Positions 41,015-49,594 of a DNA stretch of 64,000 nucleotides are shown here, piece after piece; positions within the stretch are counted from its first letter, which is position 1, and each line of letters begins with the position of its first letter. This stretch comes from Chitinophagales bacterium (GTDB lineage Bacteria > Bacteroidota > Bacteroidia > Chitinophagales > UBA2359): the NCBI GenBank assembly GCA_041392475.1, contig JAWKLZ010000001.1:124001-188000 (forward strand), read 5' to 3'. The notes below the pieces were generated by a model, which did no database searches, was not told the DNA's origin, and saw only the letters and a program-made list of their open reading frames with translations. Both the position numbers and the translations under genes were made by a program.

Positions 41015-43780
41015 ATGAATTTTAAGCTACTATTTCTTTCTTTTCTTTTGTGTGCCACTACTTTGTTGATGGCTCAAAAACATACATTTAGCGGAGTGGT
41101 GACGGATGCCGAAACCAAAGAACCGCTCTTGGGAGCCAATATTTGGCTCGGTACAACGGGTACGGTCACAGACTTCGATGGTTTCTATTCTATCCAATTG
41201 GTGAATGGTACTTATGAGGCACAAATCTCTTATGTGGGCTACGAAAAACAAACAACGACGGTCACGATTGCAGGGAGTGATGTGGTTTTGAATGTGGCAA
41301 TGGAGGGTTCGCAGATGTTGAAGGAGGTGATGGTCACGGCAGATATTGCACGGGCAAGAGAAACGCCTGTTGCTTTCTCCAATATTACACCTATACAATT
41401 GCAGGAAGAGTTGGCAGCACAAGAATTGCCGATGGTGTTGAACTCTACGCCAGGTGCTTATGCTACTCAGACTGGAGGAGGTGATGGTGATGCACGTATC
41501 ACGATTCGGGGTTTCAATCAGCGAAATGTGGCGGTCATGTTGGATGGAATTCCTGTGAACGATATGGAAAATGGTTGGGTCTATTGGTCCAATTGGTTTG
41601 GCTTGGATTTGGTGACACAGCGAATGCAGGTGCAGCGGGGTTTAGGGGCTTCCAAATTGTCTGTTCCTTCTGTGGGGGGAACTATCAACATCTTGACCAA
41701 AGGTATAGACAATGATAAAAGTTTGAAAATTAGTCAAGAGGTGGGTAATAATGGTTTTTTGCGCTCTACTTTCGGCCTCAATACGGGGCGATTGAAGGGA
41801 GGCTGGGGTATTTCAGCAGCAGGCTCTTACAAAACGGGTGATGGCTGGGTAGATGCGACTTTTACAGAAGGATATTTCTATTATTTGAGGATAGATAAGA
41901 AACTGGGAAACCACTTAATTAGTTTGTCTGGTTTTGGTGCACCGCAAGAGCATGGTCAGCGACCCTTTACGACTGAAATCGCTTTTGTGGATGCGGATTA
42001 TGCACGAGAATTGGGTGTGCCTGAGGAATCTATTTCTGACCCGAATACTGGATTGACTTATTATGATCGAGGACGAAGATACAATGAACATTGGGGGTAT
42101 AGAGATGGAGAGGTTTTTAGCACTCGTAAAAATTACTACCACAAACCTCAATTTAGTTTGCGTCATTCATGGCAGGCAAATGAGAAATTGTTTTGGTCGA
42201 ATATTGCCTACTTATCCATAGGAAATGGAGGCGGAACCGCCCCTGGTAGCAGCAGTGATGGTTCACAATCTTTGCAGCGATTCGACAATGGGCTATATGA
42301 TATTGAAGGAGCGATTGAAGCGAATCAATTGATTTCACCTTTTCGCCCCGAACCAGTTTCAGACCGCATTTTGAGATCCAGCATCAACAATCATTTTTGG
42401 TACGGTTTTCTTTCCACTCTGTCTTATAATTTGAGTCCAAATGTATCGCTTTCTGGTGGTTTAGATGGTCGTTATTACCGAGGAGATCACTACCGAGAAA
42501 TTTACGACCTTTTGGGAGGTGATTATTTCATCTTTAGACCTGTACTATCAAACCAACCTAGAAATCAATACCAGATTGATGTTAACAAAAAACTGTATGA
42601 AGGAGATAAGATTTTTTATGACTACTCCAGTTTTGTACGTTCCGCAGGTTTATTTGGACAAATGGAATGGAAGAAAGATGATTGGACGGCTTTTGTGAAT
42701 GTGTCAACTGCAATTTCAGGATACAGTATCGAGGATTATATGCGTAGCAAAGTGGTAGAACTACCAGATACTACCTTATTCGTTTCTTATGACAAACCCT
42801 TGACCCATAATGATGTAACCTATACAGTAGATTCGCCAGAAGCTCAAAATCAAAAAGTAGATTGGATCAATCTTCCATCTTTTACCTTCAAAATGGGAGC
42901 TTCTCGCAAATTGGGTAATCACCACAATGTATTTTTTAATACAGGCTACCTTTCCAAAGCACAACGGTTCAACAATGTCATTAATACCCAACGTTATGTG
43001 GCTTTCAATGAATACAAAAACGAAAGAATCATTGGTTTAGAATTGGGTTATGGCTATACGAGTCCCGTTTTTTCCGCAAATGTGAACATTTACAATACTT
43101 CTTGGCAAAATAAACCATTGGAAAGTGCTCCTACTGTGCCTATTCCAAATGCAGATGGTACGATTGATGAAGATTCGGAAAGGGTTGCCATCAATGTTCC
43201 TGGTATAGATGCTTTGCATCAAGGTTTTGAAGCGGACTTTGCTTTCAAACCTAGTAAAAAAATTACCTTTGAAGGTTTGATTTCTCTTGGAAATTGGCGT
43301 TGGACATCTTCAGAAGTAGCTGAAATTTACTTTGATGGTCGATTGATTCGTAGTTATGAATTTGATGCAACGGGTGTTCACGTAGGAGATGCTGCTCAAA
43401 CCCAATTGGGAGGTTTGTTGCGGTATGAACCCATCAAAGGTTTGTACTTCTCACTTAGAGGAACATTTTTTGACAACAACTATTCTGACTTTCAGCCTGA
43501 AGATTTGAAACCTGAAAGCAATTCGGCACGTCGAGATTCATGGAAATTACCCGATTATATGTTGTACAATTTCCACGCAGGCTACAATTTTCGCATCAAT
43601 AAAACCAAAATGGGCTTGCGCTTCAATGTATTGAATTTGTTTGATACAGTTTATTTGAGTGATGCTCGCAACAATGACGACTTTAATGAGCGACCTACTG
43701 CCGATTTTGATGCGAAGTCAGCTTCTGTTAATTTTGGACAAGGTAGGAGATGGACGACTGCTTTGAGTGTGGAGTTTTGA
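41015..43780 (+). CDS. TonB-dependent outer-membrane receptor
   Basis: 921 residues. Signal peptide LLFLSFLLCATTLLMAQ; a carboxypeptidase-D-like regulatory domain (about 22-105: FSGVVTDAETKEPLLGANIWL...YVGYEKQTTTV); plug domain (about 115-230) with DARITIRGFNQRNVAVMLDGIPVNDMENG and VQRGLGASKLSVPSVGGTINILTKG; then a ~22-strand barrel ending ...FGQGRRWTTALSVEF with the terminal Phe needed for BAM insertion. The plug is of the siderophore/CirA type and no SusD partner is adjacent, so a small ligand such as a metal chelate is likelier than a glycan. Ends at a terminator shared with the convergent LptF/G gene. Confidence 0.92.
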   Translation: MNFKLLFLSFLLCATTLLMAQKHTFSGVVTDAETKEPLLGANIWLGTTGTVTDFDGFYSIQLVNGTYEAQISYVGYEKQTTTVTIAGSDVVLNVAMEGSQMLKEVMVTADIARARETPVAFSNITPIQLQEELAAQELPMVLNSTPGAYATQTGGGDGDARITIRGFNQRNVAVMLDGIPVNDMENGWVYWSNWFGLDLVTQRMQVQRGLGASKLSVPSVGGTINILTKGIDNDKSLKISQEVGNNGFLRSTFGLNTGRLKGGWGISAAGSYKTGDGWVDATFTEGYFYYLRIDKKLGNHLISLSGFGAPQEHGQRPFTTEIAFVDADYARELGVPEESISDPNTGLTYYDRGRRYNEHWGYRDGEVFSTRKNYYHKPQFSLRHSWQANEKLFWSNIAYLSIGNGGGTAPGSSSDGSQSLQRFDNGLYDIEGAIEANQLISPFRPEPVSDRILRSSINNHFWYGFLSTLSYNLSPNVSLSGGLDGRYYRGDHYREIYDLLGGDYFIFRPVLSNQPRNQYQIDVNKKLYEGDKIFYDYSSFVRSAGLFGQMEWKKDDWTAFVNVSTAISGYSIEDYMRSKVVELPDTTLFVSYDKPLTHNDVTYTVDSPEAQNQKVDWINLPSFTFKMGASRKLGNHHNVFFNTGYLSKAQRFNNVINTQRYVAFNEYKNERIIGLELGYGYTSPVFSANVNIYNTSWQNKPLESAPTVPIPNADGTIDEDSERVAINVPGIDALHQGFEADFAFKPSKKITFEGLISLGNWRWTSSEVAEIYFDGRLIRSYEFDATGVHVGDAAQTQLGGLLRYEPIKGLYFSLRGTFFDNNYSDFQPEDLKPESNSARRDSWKLPDYMLYNFHAGYNFRINKTKMGLRFNVLNLFDTVYLSDARNNDDFNERPTADFDAKSASVNFGQGRRWTTALSVEF

Positions 43781-43795
43781 TTACATCTTGAACCC

Positions 43796-43826
43796 ATCTT
43801 GCGCTCGTTTACAACGAGCGCAAGAT
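43796..43826. terminator. Bidirectional terminator between the TonB receptor and LptF/G genes
   Basis: ATCTTGCGCTCG and CGAGCGCAAGAT form a perfect 12-bp stem with a 7-nt loop (TTTACAA). It lies 15 bp after the receptor stop and 89 bp before the convergent stop. Confidence 0.75.
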
Positions 43827-43914
43827 TACCAACAGCGTTTGTAACGCCACTTTAAATGCAGAAAGGAAGCGCACTTGTTAGAAACTATCGCAAGATCAGA
43901 CGTTTTCAACATTC

Positions 43915-45360
43915 TTATTGATTTTCCTTCTTCCCAAATACCTTCCCAAACCAATCCTTCAACCCTTTTCCGTATCCTTCAAAATTCAACAATGCAGAAT
44001 CATTTGTTGCTTTGAAGAGTAAAAATAATCCAATCGGCAACAGAATGGCTGTCGCCATCCACATTCCTTCAGCGGGAGTCATCACATACTCCTCCGCAAA
44101 CTTTTTACCCATTGTGGTGAGAATGTGGAAGATGGTGAAAAACAGAATGGCCAATACCATCGGCATACCCAAACCACCTTTCCGAATCAATGCACCCAAA
44201 GGTGCGCCAATCAGAAACAGGACCAAGCAAGCCAAAGAGAGGGAAATTTTGTAGTGAAAGAAAATCATGTATTTATTGATGTGCTGCAAATTACTTTTGG
44301 AGCGTCCGTCCGAAGAAGCCGCAAAACCCTTGATATTGCGAAGCGAACTTTGAGCACTGTTTAACAACCTCTGTTGGTTAGGACCATCTAAATACAAACA
44401 AGCCAAAAAGGAAGTGTCAGCAGGATTCCAATCGATAGGAGTAGTGTCGTATTGGAAAGTACTGTCTCTTAGGAAACTGAAATAGATAGAGACATTCTTT
44501 TTGAGAGATTTGGGAATTTCTTGATCTGCCTTTTTGAGTGAATCTACTCCACTAATCAGTTGTTCGGTACTCATCATGCGGTAGTTGCTTTCAAATAGCT
44601 TTTCATTTTTTTTGTCGAAGGCAAACATGGTGAGGTCAAAAATCATTTCATACTCCGTGAAGCGGGTGCGGATAAATTCGTTTTTATCGATAGGCCCTTG
44701 CGTTGGAGGTTCTTCGTATTGTACGCCATTGTAGAGTTTAAACACCATTGCCGTATTATCGGGTGTTACTTGCATTTCTCCTTTTTCGGCAAGCAATACA
44801 TTCACATTGCCACGCTGTGCGGTATGGTCATGTATATTGATGTCGTATAGAATTTTACCATCTGGACTTTTGTCACCTGCTCTGATTACATACCCTTCAA
44901 TGTCGTTAGAAAAAACACCTGGACGAATATTGAAGGCAGGGCGTTGTCGAGTGACCGAATACAGCATGGTGTAGTATTTCAAATTGGCAACAGGCAGTAC
45001 ATAGTTGGCAAAAGCGAAAGCAATACCACTCAATAAAGTAGCAACGACCAAAAGCGGCAACATGAATCGAAGTAGTGAAATGCCTGCTGATTTGAGAGCC
45101 ACGAGTTCATAGTGTTCACCCAAACTCCCAAAAGTCATGATAGATGCCAACAAAATGGCAATTGGCAATGCCAAAGGTACAATGCTTGCAGAAAGGTAAA
45201 AAATCAATTCTGCAATGATGAGTAAATCCAACCCCTTACCTACCAAATCGTCAATGTATTTCCATAAGAACTGCATGATAAGTACAAACAGCGCAATGAA
45301 AAAGGTGACGATGAAGGGGCCAATAAACGCTCTTAGTATGAGGCGATCAATTTTTTTCAT
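43915..45360 (-). CDS. LptF/LptG family permease
   Basis: 481 residues with the YjgP/YjgQ layout: three N-terminal membrane helices (FIGPFIVTFFIALFVLIMQFLW; LSASIVPLALPIAILLASIM; LPLLVVATLLSGIAFAFANY), a periplasmic beta-jellyroll (about 140-340: RPGVFSNDIEGYVIRAGDK... YNGVQYEE), and three C-terminal helices (SLSLACLVLFLIGAPLGALI; MVLAILFFTIFHILTTMG; WMATAILLPIGLFLLF). LptF/G with LptB move lipopolysaccharide from the inner membrane to the Lpt bridge. Which of the two paralogs this is cannot be decided here. A perfect palindrome lies 15 bp upstream of the start codon. Confidence 0.9.
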   Translation of the reverse strand: MKKIDRLILRAFIGPFIVTFFIALFVLIMQFLWKYIDDLVGKGLDLLIIAELIFYLSASIVPLALPIAILLASIMTFGSLGEHYELVALKSAGISLLRFMLPLLVVATLLSGIAFAFANYVLPVANLKYYTMLYSVTRQRPAFNIRPGVFSNDIEGYVIRAGDKSPDGKILYDINIHDHTAQRGNVNVLLAEKGEMQVTPDNTAMVFKLYNGVQYEEPPTQGPIDKNEFIRTRFTEYEMIFDLTMFAFDKKNEKLFESNYRMMSTEQLISGVDSLKKADQEIPKSLKKNVSIYFSFLRDSTFQYDTTPIDWNPADTSFLACLYLDGPNQQRLLNSAQSSLRNIKGFAASSDGRSKSNLQHINKYMIFFHYKISLSLACLVLFLIGAPLGALIRKGGLGMPMVLAILFFTIFHILTTMGKKFAEEYVMTPAEGMWMATAILLPIGLFLLFKATNDSALLNFEGYGKGLKDWFGKVFGKKENQ

Positions 45361-45374
45361 ACTTTCTATGATAC

Positions 45375-45407
45375 AGATTACAAAAGTTTTGAAAACTTTT
45401 GTAATCT
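45375..45407. repeat. Perfect palindrome at the lptF/G start
   Basis: AGATTACAAAAGTTTT and AAAACTTTTGTAATCT, 16-bp arms with one base between. Nearly the same palindrome is used at 28152-28186 between convergent genes. Here it lies between divergent genes, 15 bp before the lptF/G start codon, so a terminator role is unlikely. Confidence 0.6.
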
Positions 45408-45579
45408 CTGCAAATTAAAACTTTTGTGATTATACTGCCAGCGAAACTATATTCGCTTTTCTCTTCCTTGACTTTTAGGAGTTTGGAACTTTGAACGAGA
45501 AAGTGGAATGTAGATTCTAAGGCGTTCCACAAAAAAATGTCCTTTTTTGATTTACAAAACTCGAAAAAAAACTTCAATA

Positions 45580-46188
45580 ATGTCCAAAATTCCCACTTTT
45601 ACCCCACAAGAAATGACGATTCTTTCTGATAAGAACTTTTTATTAACCAAAAGAGTTGCCTTAGAAAAAATAATGACCTTATTTGGAGAATTGGCACAAC
45701 ATCTACAACAGCTACCGATTCATCAAGGTTTTACCTTTCCAAAAGGAACAGATGCTGTTTTGGGCAAAATATCGAAAGGAGATAATTACAAAGGACTGCC
45801 CTATATGGTATTGGACTTTCCAAAACTATTTCACAAAAATGCCGTTTTTGCCTATCGCAGTATGTTTTGGTGGGGAGATTCATTTAGCTTTACTTTGCAT
45901 TTATCAGGGGCCTGTTTGCTTCAATACCAAGACGTTATTTTGAATAATTTGGATAAATTGCAGCAAGAAGAAGTTTATTTTTGCTGCAATGATACACCGT
46001 GGGAATATGACTTTGGCATAGACAACTATATCCGTCTTTCAGATGTAAGCAAATCCTTCATTGCAGAAAAGATAACTCAAACGGGCTTTATCAAACTGAG
46101 CCGTCAATTGCCGCTTCAAGATTGGCAGGAGGTTATTGCTTATGGTAGTACGACTTACACGCTTTTTTTACAGTGTTTGAAAACGTAA
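45580..46188 (+). CDS. Conserved-type protein of unknown function
   Basis: 202 residues from ATG 45580; the frame opens at 45547. No signal peptide or membrane segment. Readable features: an N-terminal helical part (LTKRVALEKIMTLFGELAQHLQ), KGTDAVLGKISKGDNYKGLPYMVLDFPKLF, a Trp/Phe-rich strand (FAYRSMFWWGDSFSFTLHL), and CCNDTPWEYDFGIDNYIRLSD. The 'GLPYMVLDFP' and 'FWWG--F-F-LHLSG' segments read like a compact globular fold, but I cannot name the family. Stands alone between lptF/G and the serpin gene. Confidence 0.65.
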   Translation: MSKIPTFTPQEMTILSDKNFLLTKRVALEKIMTLFGELAQHLQQLPIHQGFTFPKGTDAVLGKISKGDNYKGLPYMVLDFPKLFHKNAVFAYRSMFWWGDSFSFTLHLSGACLLQYQDVILNNLDKLQQEEVYFCCNDTPWEYDFGIDNYIRLSDVSKSFIAEKITQTGFIKLSRQLPLQDWQEVIAYGSTTYTLFLQCLKT

Positions 46189-46271
46189 CTTTAATCTCTT
46201 GTGTACATGGTACAATTTTAGCGGATAAAAATATTGTCACAAAAATGTCACGTAGTTTAATGAATAATGAT

Positions 46272-46279
46272 TATATTTG
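46272..46279 (+). promoter_or_regulatory. Candidate -7 box upstream of the serpin gene
   Basis: TATATTTG matches TAnnTTTG exactly, 155 bp before the GTG start. No good -33 box at the usual distance. The gap 46189-46434 has no other feature. Confidence 0.4.
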
Positions 46280-46434
46280 TGCCTGTAATTTGTAATCTTT
46301 TAGCCCATTCAATCTACCATATCACTTTATTACAAATAGAAAAGGTGATTTTCCTTCCTTCAAATACAGCTTTTAAGCCCACAAGTTTTTGATTACCAGA
46401 TACCACTTAATTTATCAATTTAATACCTAAAGCT

Positions 46435-48870
46435 GTGAATAACGTCAAATCATTTGCATTCATCCATGCGATGCTATTAATTCTATGTTTGTGTGTGTGC
46501 CATACTGCAATTTCTGCTACCCCATTGTTAGTTCCAAAAAACATCAAGTATGAAAAAGTGCTTGGTTATCAATTGTATCCCTATATAGAACTGGACAACA
46601 ATACCTTTTTTGTGATTCAAGACCAACTTACATGGCAGGATTATTTTATGCCTAAAGATTATGACTTGCGCTCACCCAAAGTTGTAGATTTGAATTTTGA
46701 GGAAGATATGTTGATTGTCATTTTCAAGAAAACCCACGAAATTTGGAAATTTGATACCGAAAAAGTCACCAACCAAAATGGCAACTTATATGTATCTTAT
46801 ACGGCGAAAATCATTGGAGTAAATGCCTATAAAATATCTGATTTTCTGCATATTATCAAAGTCAAAAAGGATGATTTCAAAAACATTCGTTTTTTCGAGA
46901 ATGATATTCCAATCACAGATATTCCTATTGACGAACAGCCACAAGATGTTGTTGAAGCACCTATTGTATTCATTCCTGATTTTGAAGAAGATTCACAAGA
47001 AACGGATAATCCTCTCATTGATGAAAGAGTTTTGGAGGTAGATGATGAGGATGAAATAACAGAAAAAAGTGAAGAAATGAAAGAGGAGTCAGGTAAAATG
47101 ACATTGGAAGAAGAAACGGATAATCCTCTCATTGATGAAAGAGTTTTGGAGGTAGATGATGAGGATGAATTGACAGAAAAAAGTGAAGAAATGAAAGAGG
47201 TATCAGATAAAATGACATTGGAGGAAGAAGCAGATAATCCTCTCATTGACGAAAGAACATTGGAGAATGAGGATAAATTGACAGAAAAAAAAGTGATGGA
47301 TAGTTCTATTGAGAATGTTAAGACAGAAGAAAAGAAGGTAGAGCAAAAAGTTGCCAAAAATAGTGAGAAAGCAATTCCAAAAAGTAACAGCAAATCAATT
47401 GAAAAAGAAAATATTCAACAATTGAAAAAAATACCTGAGCTAAGCTTAGAAGAGAAAACAAAAGTGGCAGAAAAAAAAGAAGATGAGCTAATAAGTCCAA
47501 AAAAAGAAATTCAAGTAGCGTCGAAAAAGGCAATCGAAGAAACCCCTGGAATCAACAATACGCAGCCTTCTATAAAAGATAAGTTGGCTCAAATCGAACA
47601 AAAAAATGAAGCGATGGCAGAGGAGCAAATGGAAGATATTGGCGAAGAATCATCGGCTTACAAAACCCGCCGAATGACAAAAATAGACGCTACCACAGAT
47701 GCTGCTATGAACAATGTAACTGAATCAAACCAACAATTTGGCTTCAATGTGTTTGAGCAGGTGATGGAAACAGAACTAGGCAATATTGTTTTTTCACCAT
47801 TTGCTTTGTCCACTGCTCTTGCGATGACCTACGCAGGCGCAAGAAATACAACGGAGTCACAGATGCTAAAAACGCTTCAATTCCATGATGTAAGTAATAA
47901 CCTACACCGAAATTATGAAAAATTGTTGGAAGAGTTGGCCCTAGATGGTTCTTCGTTGAGCATTGAAAATACAGGCACAGAATTGATGGTTGGCAATGCA
48001 ATATGGATAGATGAAAAATTGGAAATGAGTGATCCTTATAGCGATATAGCCAAGAAAAATTATCGAGGAAGCCTACGAAATGTTAACTTCAAAGATAAAG
48101 AACTGGTTTTGGAAGAAATCAATAATTGGATGAAAGTAAAAACGGCTTACAATATGATTGATGAACTACCCGCTTCCTTCAAACCCGATGAATCCAGTAT
48201 TTTGCTAACCAACAACCTATATCTAAAAACCAAGTGGAATTTGCCTTTCGATAAATCCTATACGCAGGCTACGACCTTCAAAGTGGCGGAAGACAACATT
48301 TTGCAGGTCAATATGATGCACATTGAAGGGAAGTTTCCCTATTTTGAAAACAGCATGGTGCAAACGGTTGCTATTCCTTGCAATGATGATTTTACGATGT
48401 TGGTGATGATTCCCAATGCCTATTTCCAATTGAAAGCAGTCCAAAAAACATTGATGCGAGGTGGTTATACACATTGGCTCAATTCTATGGAAGAAAAAAC
48501 GGTTCAGCTGTCAATACCCAGATTCAGTTTCGATACACAAATGGATATGGTGGATGTACTCGAAAAAGTGGGTATGACCTATCCTTTCGACAAAAAATCA
48601 GTGGATTTTAGTGGAATGTTTATTAAACGGAATGCTCCCATTGGAAATGTACTGCAACCTACTCACATTCATATCAATGAATCTGGAATAAGCACCGAAG
48701 AAAACAGCAATACAGACGGTGCAGGAACTTGGAACGGAACAGAATCAGATACAGATGAGGATGTGTATATCTTTGAAGCCAACCGACCTTTCATGTTTAT
48801 CATCATAGACAATCAACGCCGCAACCTTTTATTGATGGGAAGAGTCATGCAGCCTGAACTGTCAGAATAA
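46435..48870 (+). CDS. Secreted PrcB-like/serpin fusion protein
   Basis: 811 residues, GTG start. Signal peptide (FAFIHAMLLILCLCVCHTAIS). Residues ~35-165 (FFVIQDQLTWQDYFMP...VVDLNFEEDMLIVIFKKTHE...GNLYVSYTAKI) resemble PrcB-type protease-complex domains. Residues ~170-425 are a charged, probably disordered linker with three 38-residue repeats (DNPLIDERVLEVDDEDE) followed by Lys/Glu-rich sequence. The serpin domain runs from about 430 to the end (FGFNVFEQ, NIVFSPFALSTALAMTYAGA, LLTNNLYLKTKWNLPFDKS, RPFMFIIIDNQRRNLLLMGRV). The reactive-loop hinge reads NESGISTEENSN (from ~748) instead of the small-residue EEGTEAAAA, and the loop is Asn/Thr/Asp-rich, so inhibition is uncertain. Likely controls proteases at the cell surface. 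Confidence 0.85.
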   Translation: MNNVKSFAFIHAMLLILCLCVCHTAISATPLLVPKNIKYEKVLGYQLYPYIELDNNTFFVIQDQLTWQDYFMPKDYDLRSPKVVDLNFEEDMLIVIFKKTHEIWKFDTEKVTNQNGNLYVSYTAKIIGVNAYKISDFLHIIKVKKDDFKNIRFFENDIPITDIPIDEQPQDVVEAPIVFIPDFEEDSQETDNPLIDERVLEVDDEDEITEKSEEMKEESGKMTLEEETDNPLIDERVLEVDDEDELTEKSEEMKEVSDKMTLEEEADNPLIDERTLENEDKLTEKKVMDSSIENVKTEEKKVEQKVAKNSEKAIPKSNSKSIEKENIQQLKKIPELSLEEKTKVAEKKEDELISPKKEIQVASKKAIEETPGINNTQPSIKDKLAQIEQKNEAMAEEQMEDIGEESSAYKTRRMTKIDATTDAAMNNVTESNQQFGFNVFEQVMETELGNIVFSPFALSTALAMTYAGARNTTESQMLKTLQFHDVSNNLHRNYEKLLEELALDGSSLSIENTGTELMVGNAIWIDEKLEMSDPYSDIAKKNYRGSLRNVNFKDKELVLEEINNWMKVKTAYNMIDELPASFKPDESSILLTNNLYLKTKWNLPFDKSYTQATTFKVAEDNILQVNMMHIEGKFPYFENSMVQTVAIPCNDDFTMLVMIPNAYFQLKAVQKTLMRGGYTHWLNSMEEKTVQLSIPRFSFDTQMDMVDVLEKVGMTYPFDKKSVDFSGMFIKRNAPIGNVLQPTHIHINESGISTEENSNTDGAGTWNGTESDTDEDVYIFEANRPFMFIIIDNQRRNLLLMGRVMQPELSE
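47005..47290 (+). repeat. 114-bp tandem repeat in the serpin linker
   Basis: Three units starting GATAATCCTCTCATTGATGA at 47005, 47119 and 47233 (the third with GACGA), period 114 bp or 38 codons; the third is truncated. High DNA identity between the first two points to recent expansion. Confidence 0.85.
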
Positions 48871-48951
48871 AATACCTTTATTGATTTCTAAACCATCAGC
48901 CAGTTTTCATGTTAATCCATTCATTCCTTACTTTACCAAACAAAAAAAACA

Positions 48952-49440
48952 ATGTCGCAATCCATTCATCAGTTTACTGTCAAAAACCTTTCAGGAGAAG
49001 AGGTTAACCTAAAAGACTATGCAGGCAAAGTAGTTATGATTGTCAATACCGCTTCCGAATGTGGATTTACGCCGCAGTTGGGGCAGCTAGAAGAACTTTA
49101 TCAACACTTCAAAGATCAAGGATTCGAAGTATTGGCATTTCCATCTAATCAATTCGGAGGGCAAGAACCACTTGAAGGAGAGGCTATTGGAGCTTTTTGT
49201 CAAAAAAATTATGGTGTCAATTTTCCTGTGTTTGAAAAAACAGAGGTGAAAGGTAAAGGAGCATCCGATTTATTTCAGTTTTTGAGCCGCAAAGAATTAA
49301 ACGGTGTTTTGACCAGCACTCCCAAATGGAATTTTCACAAATACCTTGTTGATAAAGACGGTAAATTGGTAGATTATTATTATAGTACGACTTCACCTAT
49401 TGCAGAAAAAGTAATCAGTAAAATTGAAGGATTGCTTTAG
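48952..49440 (+). CDS. Glutathione peroxidase family (Cys type)
   Basis: 162 residues, cytoplasmic. Peroxidatic Cys37 in VNTASECGFTPQLGQLEELY (selenocysteine replaced by Cys), Gln in FPSNQFGGQEP, Trp/Asn in TSTPKWNFHKYLVDKDGKLVDYY. A further Cys in FCQKNYGVNFPVFEK is where thioredoxin-dependent GPx enzymes have the resolving Cys. Most bacterial members therefore use thioredoxin to reduce peroxides. Confidence 0.92.
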   Translation: MSQSIHQFTVKNLSGEEVNLKDYAGKVVMIVNTASECGFTPQLGQLEELYQHFKDQGFEVLAFPSNQFGGQEPLEGEAIGAFCQKNYGVNFPVFEKTEVKGKGASDLFQFLSRKELNGVLTSTPKWNFHKYLVDKDGKLVDYYYSTTSPIAEKVISKIEGLL

Positions 49441-49476
49441 TTCGGATTGAGTCTGAACTTGTATAATTTGGATTCA

Positions 49477-49553
49477 GACTTTTGAAGTTTCGCTTCAAAG
49501 ATGCTCGATTGCAATGAAAATCAATATTCTTCAAAGAGTAAACTTCAAAAGTC
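49477..49553. repeat. Palindromic intergenic element, GACTTTTGAAGTTT type
   Basis: GACTTTTGAAGTTT (49477-49490) and AAACTTCAAAAGTC (49540-49553). Compared with the elements at 11521 and 33495, one base in each arm is changed so that pairing is kept. It lies between convergent genes. Confidence 0.6.
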
Positions 49554-49594
49554 TCCAACTCGAATTTAGTAAATTGTTTTGTTGGCGATCCTTA

